Shown here piece by piece: positions 62,686 through 64,000 of a stretch of 64,000 bases of DNA. The stretch is from Leptobrachium leishanense (taxonomy: Eukaryota > Chordata > Amphibia > Anura > Megophryidae), in assembly GCA_009667805.1 (NCBI GenBank), contig CM019065.1:148836101-148900100 (forward strand), in the 5' to 3' direction. The notes beneath the pieces were generated by a model. The model was given only the letters and a program-made list of their open reading frames with translations, had not been told where the DNA came from and made no database searches. Each line of letters starts with the position of its first letter. Position 1 is the stretch's first letter. The position numbers were made by a program, and so were the translations under genes.

Positions 62686-64000
62686 CTCTAGCATCACATT
62701 TACACATACTGATACACACCGAAGTTCTGAGCCTTCTGGAAAAAAGAGCAATAGAACCGTCGCACAACCATATTTTTGTCAGCAACCTCTTTGTAGTTGC
62801 CAAAAAAGGGGGTGGATATCGCCCAGTCATAAACTTAAAGGACTTGAATGGATGGGTTACGTACCGCCATTTCAAGATGGAAGGGATTCACACAATGAAA
62901 CAATTGTTAATACCAGGGGATTGGCTGGTAAAACTGGATCTCAAAGATGCCTATTTGACCATTCCCATTCGAGAAGACTTTCGAGAATTTCTTGTCTTCC
63001 CCTGGAACGGAAAAATGTGGAAGTTCACATGTCTTCCGTTCGGCCTGTCATCAGCACCATGGTGTTTCACCAAGGTGATGAAACCGGTAGTGGCTCACCT
63101 CAGATCAATAGGGATTCGTCTGGTTATATACCTCGACGACATTCTAATTATGTCACAGTCACGCACGACTCTACAACAACACTTAATATTGACCATTCAA
63201 TTACTTCAGGGACTAGGATTTCTAGTCAATGTAGAAAAATCAGTACTCATACCATCACATCGACTGGAGTTCCTGGGCTTCATTCTAGATGCAACATCTC
63301 AAACTCTGAGCCTCCCGAACTCCAAGGTCCTTTCTATCAAGAAAGAAGTTCGAACCCTGCTACGCCAGCGGTCTACAACATTGCGACAGATCGCACGCAT
63401 CATAGGTCTCATGTCAGCTACACGACACGCAGTGTTTCCGGCTCCTCTACATTTCCGAGCCCTCCAGAGATTGAAGGCCCGTTTTCTCCAGTCGGGGTTT
63501 TCATACAACACGATAGTGGAGATCACAACAGATGTGATCAACGATCTCCGATGGTGGATTTCGGATCTACACCTATGGAACGGAAGTCCCCTTCACTTCC
63601 CGGCTCCTACCCTCGTGATCGAGTCAGATGCCAGTCGCCTAGGATGGGGTGCTCGGTGCGGAGATCGGGAAACGGGAGGTCGTTGGTCCTTAGACGAGAC
63701 ATCATACCATATCAACGCTCTGGAGTTGTTAGCAGCATCCTTCGCTCTCAAATGTTTCACGAAAGAGACGACCCATCAATCCATTCTTTTACGACTGGAC
63801 AATTTTCCGGCTGTTCGGTATATCAACGGCCTTGGTGGTCCCCGTTCGATCCAATTGACGGTGATGGCACATTACCTGTGGGATTTCTGTTTCCAAAATC
63901 GTCTTCACGTAACAGCACAATTCATCCCAGGTCTCTCGAATGTAGTAGCAGACTGGAATTCGAGGCATTTCTACGACGCAGGCGACTGGTCTCTACACTC
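62543..64000 (+). pseudogene. DIRS reverse transcriptase - RNase H, frameshifted near its start, partial
   Basis: The N-terminal block (VAGRLRLFQHNWTLL) is in one frame until about 62690; from EVLSLLEKRAIEP onward a different frame is open to the window end. RT motifs: KKGGGYRPVINLKDLN, LVKLDLKDAYLTIPI, LPFGLSSAPWCFTKV, VIYLDDILIM (YLDD, about 63127), LEFLGFILD. RNase H: LVIESDASRLGWGA, NALELLAASFAL, LLRLDNFPAVRYING, and VVADWNSR. Usually the third catalytic block reads D-N-x-T/A-A-V; here it is DNFPAV. The frame change between 62690 and 62740 would disable this copy unless it is a sequencing error. Confidence 0.88.

Larger units (their letters stand above)
60660..64000 (+). mobile_element. 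DIRS-like retrotransposon, right copy, truncated by window edge
   Basis: Leader with a 13-bp hairpin (CCCCAGACTCTCT at 60687, complement at 60707), then ORF1 and an RT/RNase H frame that is still open at 64000. The inverted terminal repeat is not pinned down; 60660 is an estimate. It is more complete than the left copy, and the two are clearly different families or subfamilies. Confidence 0.85.

Overview
The window looks like vertebrate nuclear DNA, most likely from a frog. It has one intron-rich host gene, LMAN2L (VIP36-like cargo lectin). It also has a dense, nested load of transposons: DIRS tyrosine-recombinase retrotransposons, Penelope-like elements with GIY-YIG and hammerhead-type motifs, Tc1 elements, a CR1-type LINE whose 3' end is familiar from frogs, TTAA-flanked (piggyBac-type) MITEs, many hAT MITEs, tRNA-derived SINEs and a class I endogenous retrovirus. 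No operons, ribosome binding sites or CRISPR arrays are present, and none are expected.

Layout. 1-2.25 kb: a DIRS element on the minus strand running off the left edge. 2.25-3.57 kb: a broken Tc1 element. 3.7-5.7 kb: a TTAA MITE, then a tandem and inverted array of a 423-bp unit between 15-bp direct repeats. 7.7-9.5 kb: a 41-bp minisatellite. 9.5-15.8 kb: MITE fragments, a Ty3/gypsy remnant, a LINE endonuclease remnant, a SINE and a large TTAA MITE. 15.86-31.0 kb: an endogenous retrovirus with two 528-bp LTRs. Its pol gene is split in the reverse transcriptase by a 6.6-kb head-to-head pair of Penelope-like elements, which itself carries a hAT MITE. 31.2-33.9 kb: a hAT MITE split by a CR1 LINE. 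34-37 kb: palindromic MITEs. 37.1-51.8 kb: LMAN2L on the plus strand, nine coding exons, with introns full of transposons and a very G-rich minisatellite in intron 1. 52-60 kb: 3' flank with MITEs, a dead Tc1 element and a long palindrome. 60.7-64 kb: a second DIRS element on the plus strand running off the right edge.

The most unusual item is the uninterrupted 670-codon reading frame at 26814-28826 in the retrovirus. It begins in RNase H and ends in integrase. Between them lie a ~110-residue linker and a ~195-residue domain that I recognise as the conserved N-terminal region of the opioid growth factor receptor (OGFR) family, a host domain. The rest of the provirus is visibly decayed.

A second theme is three insertions (4118-5677, 19058-25695, 47065-48315) with one shared architecture: inverted arms, a 3' tail of about 90-115 bp present on the right arm only, and 14-15-bp target duplications. 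Two contain hammerhead-ribozyme-like motifs, and one encodes a Penelope-type reverse transcriptase with GIY-YIG endonuclease. This points to one insertion mechanism, and to the 423-bp array being a non-coding rider of it.

Coordinates of repeats were set by eye and may be off by a few bases. Family names of MITEs are by end sequence and target duplication only.
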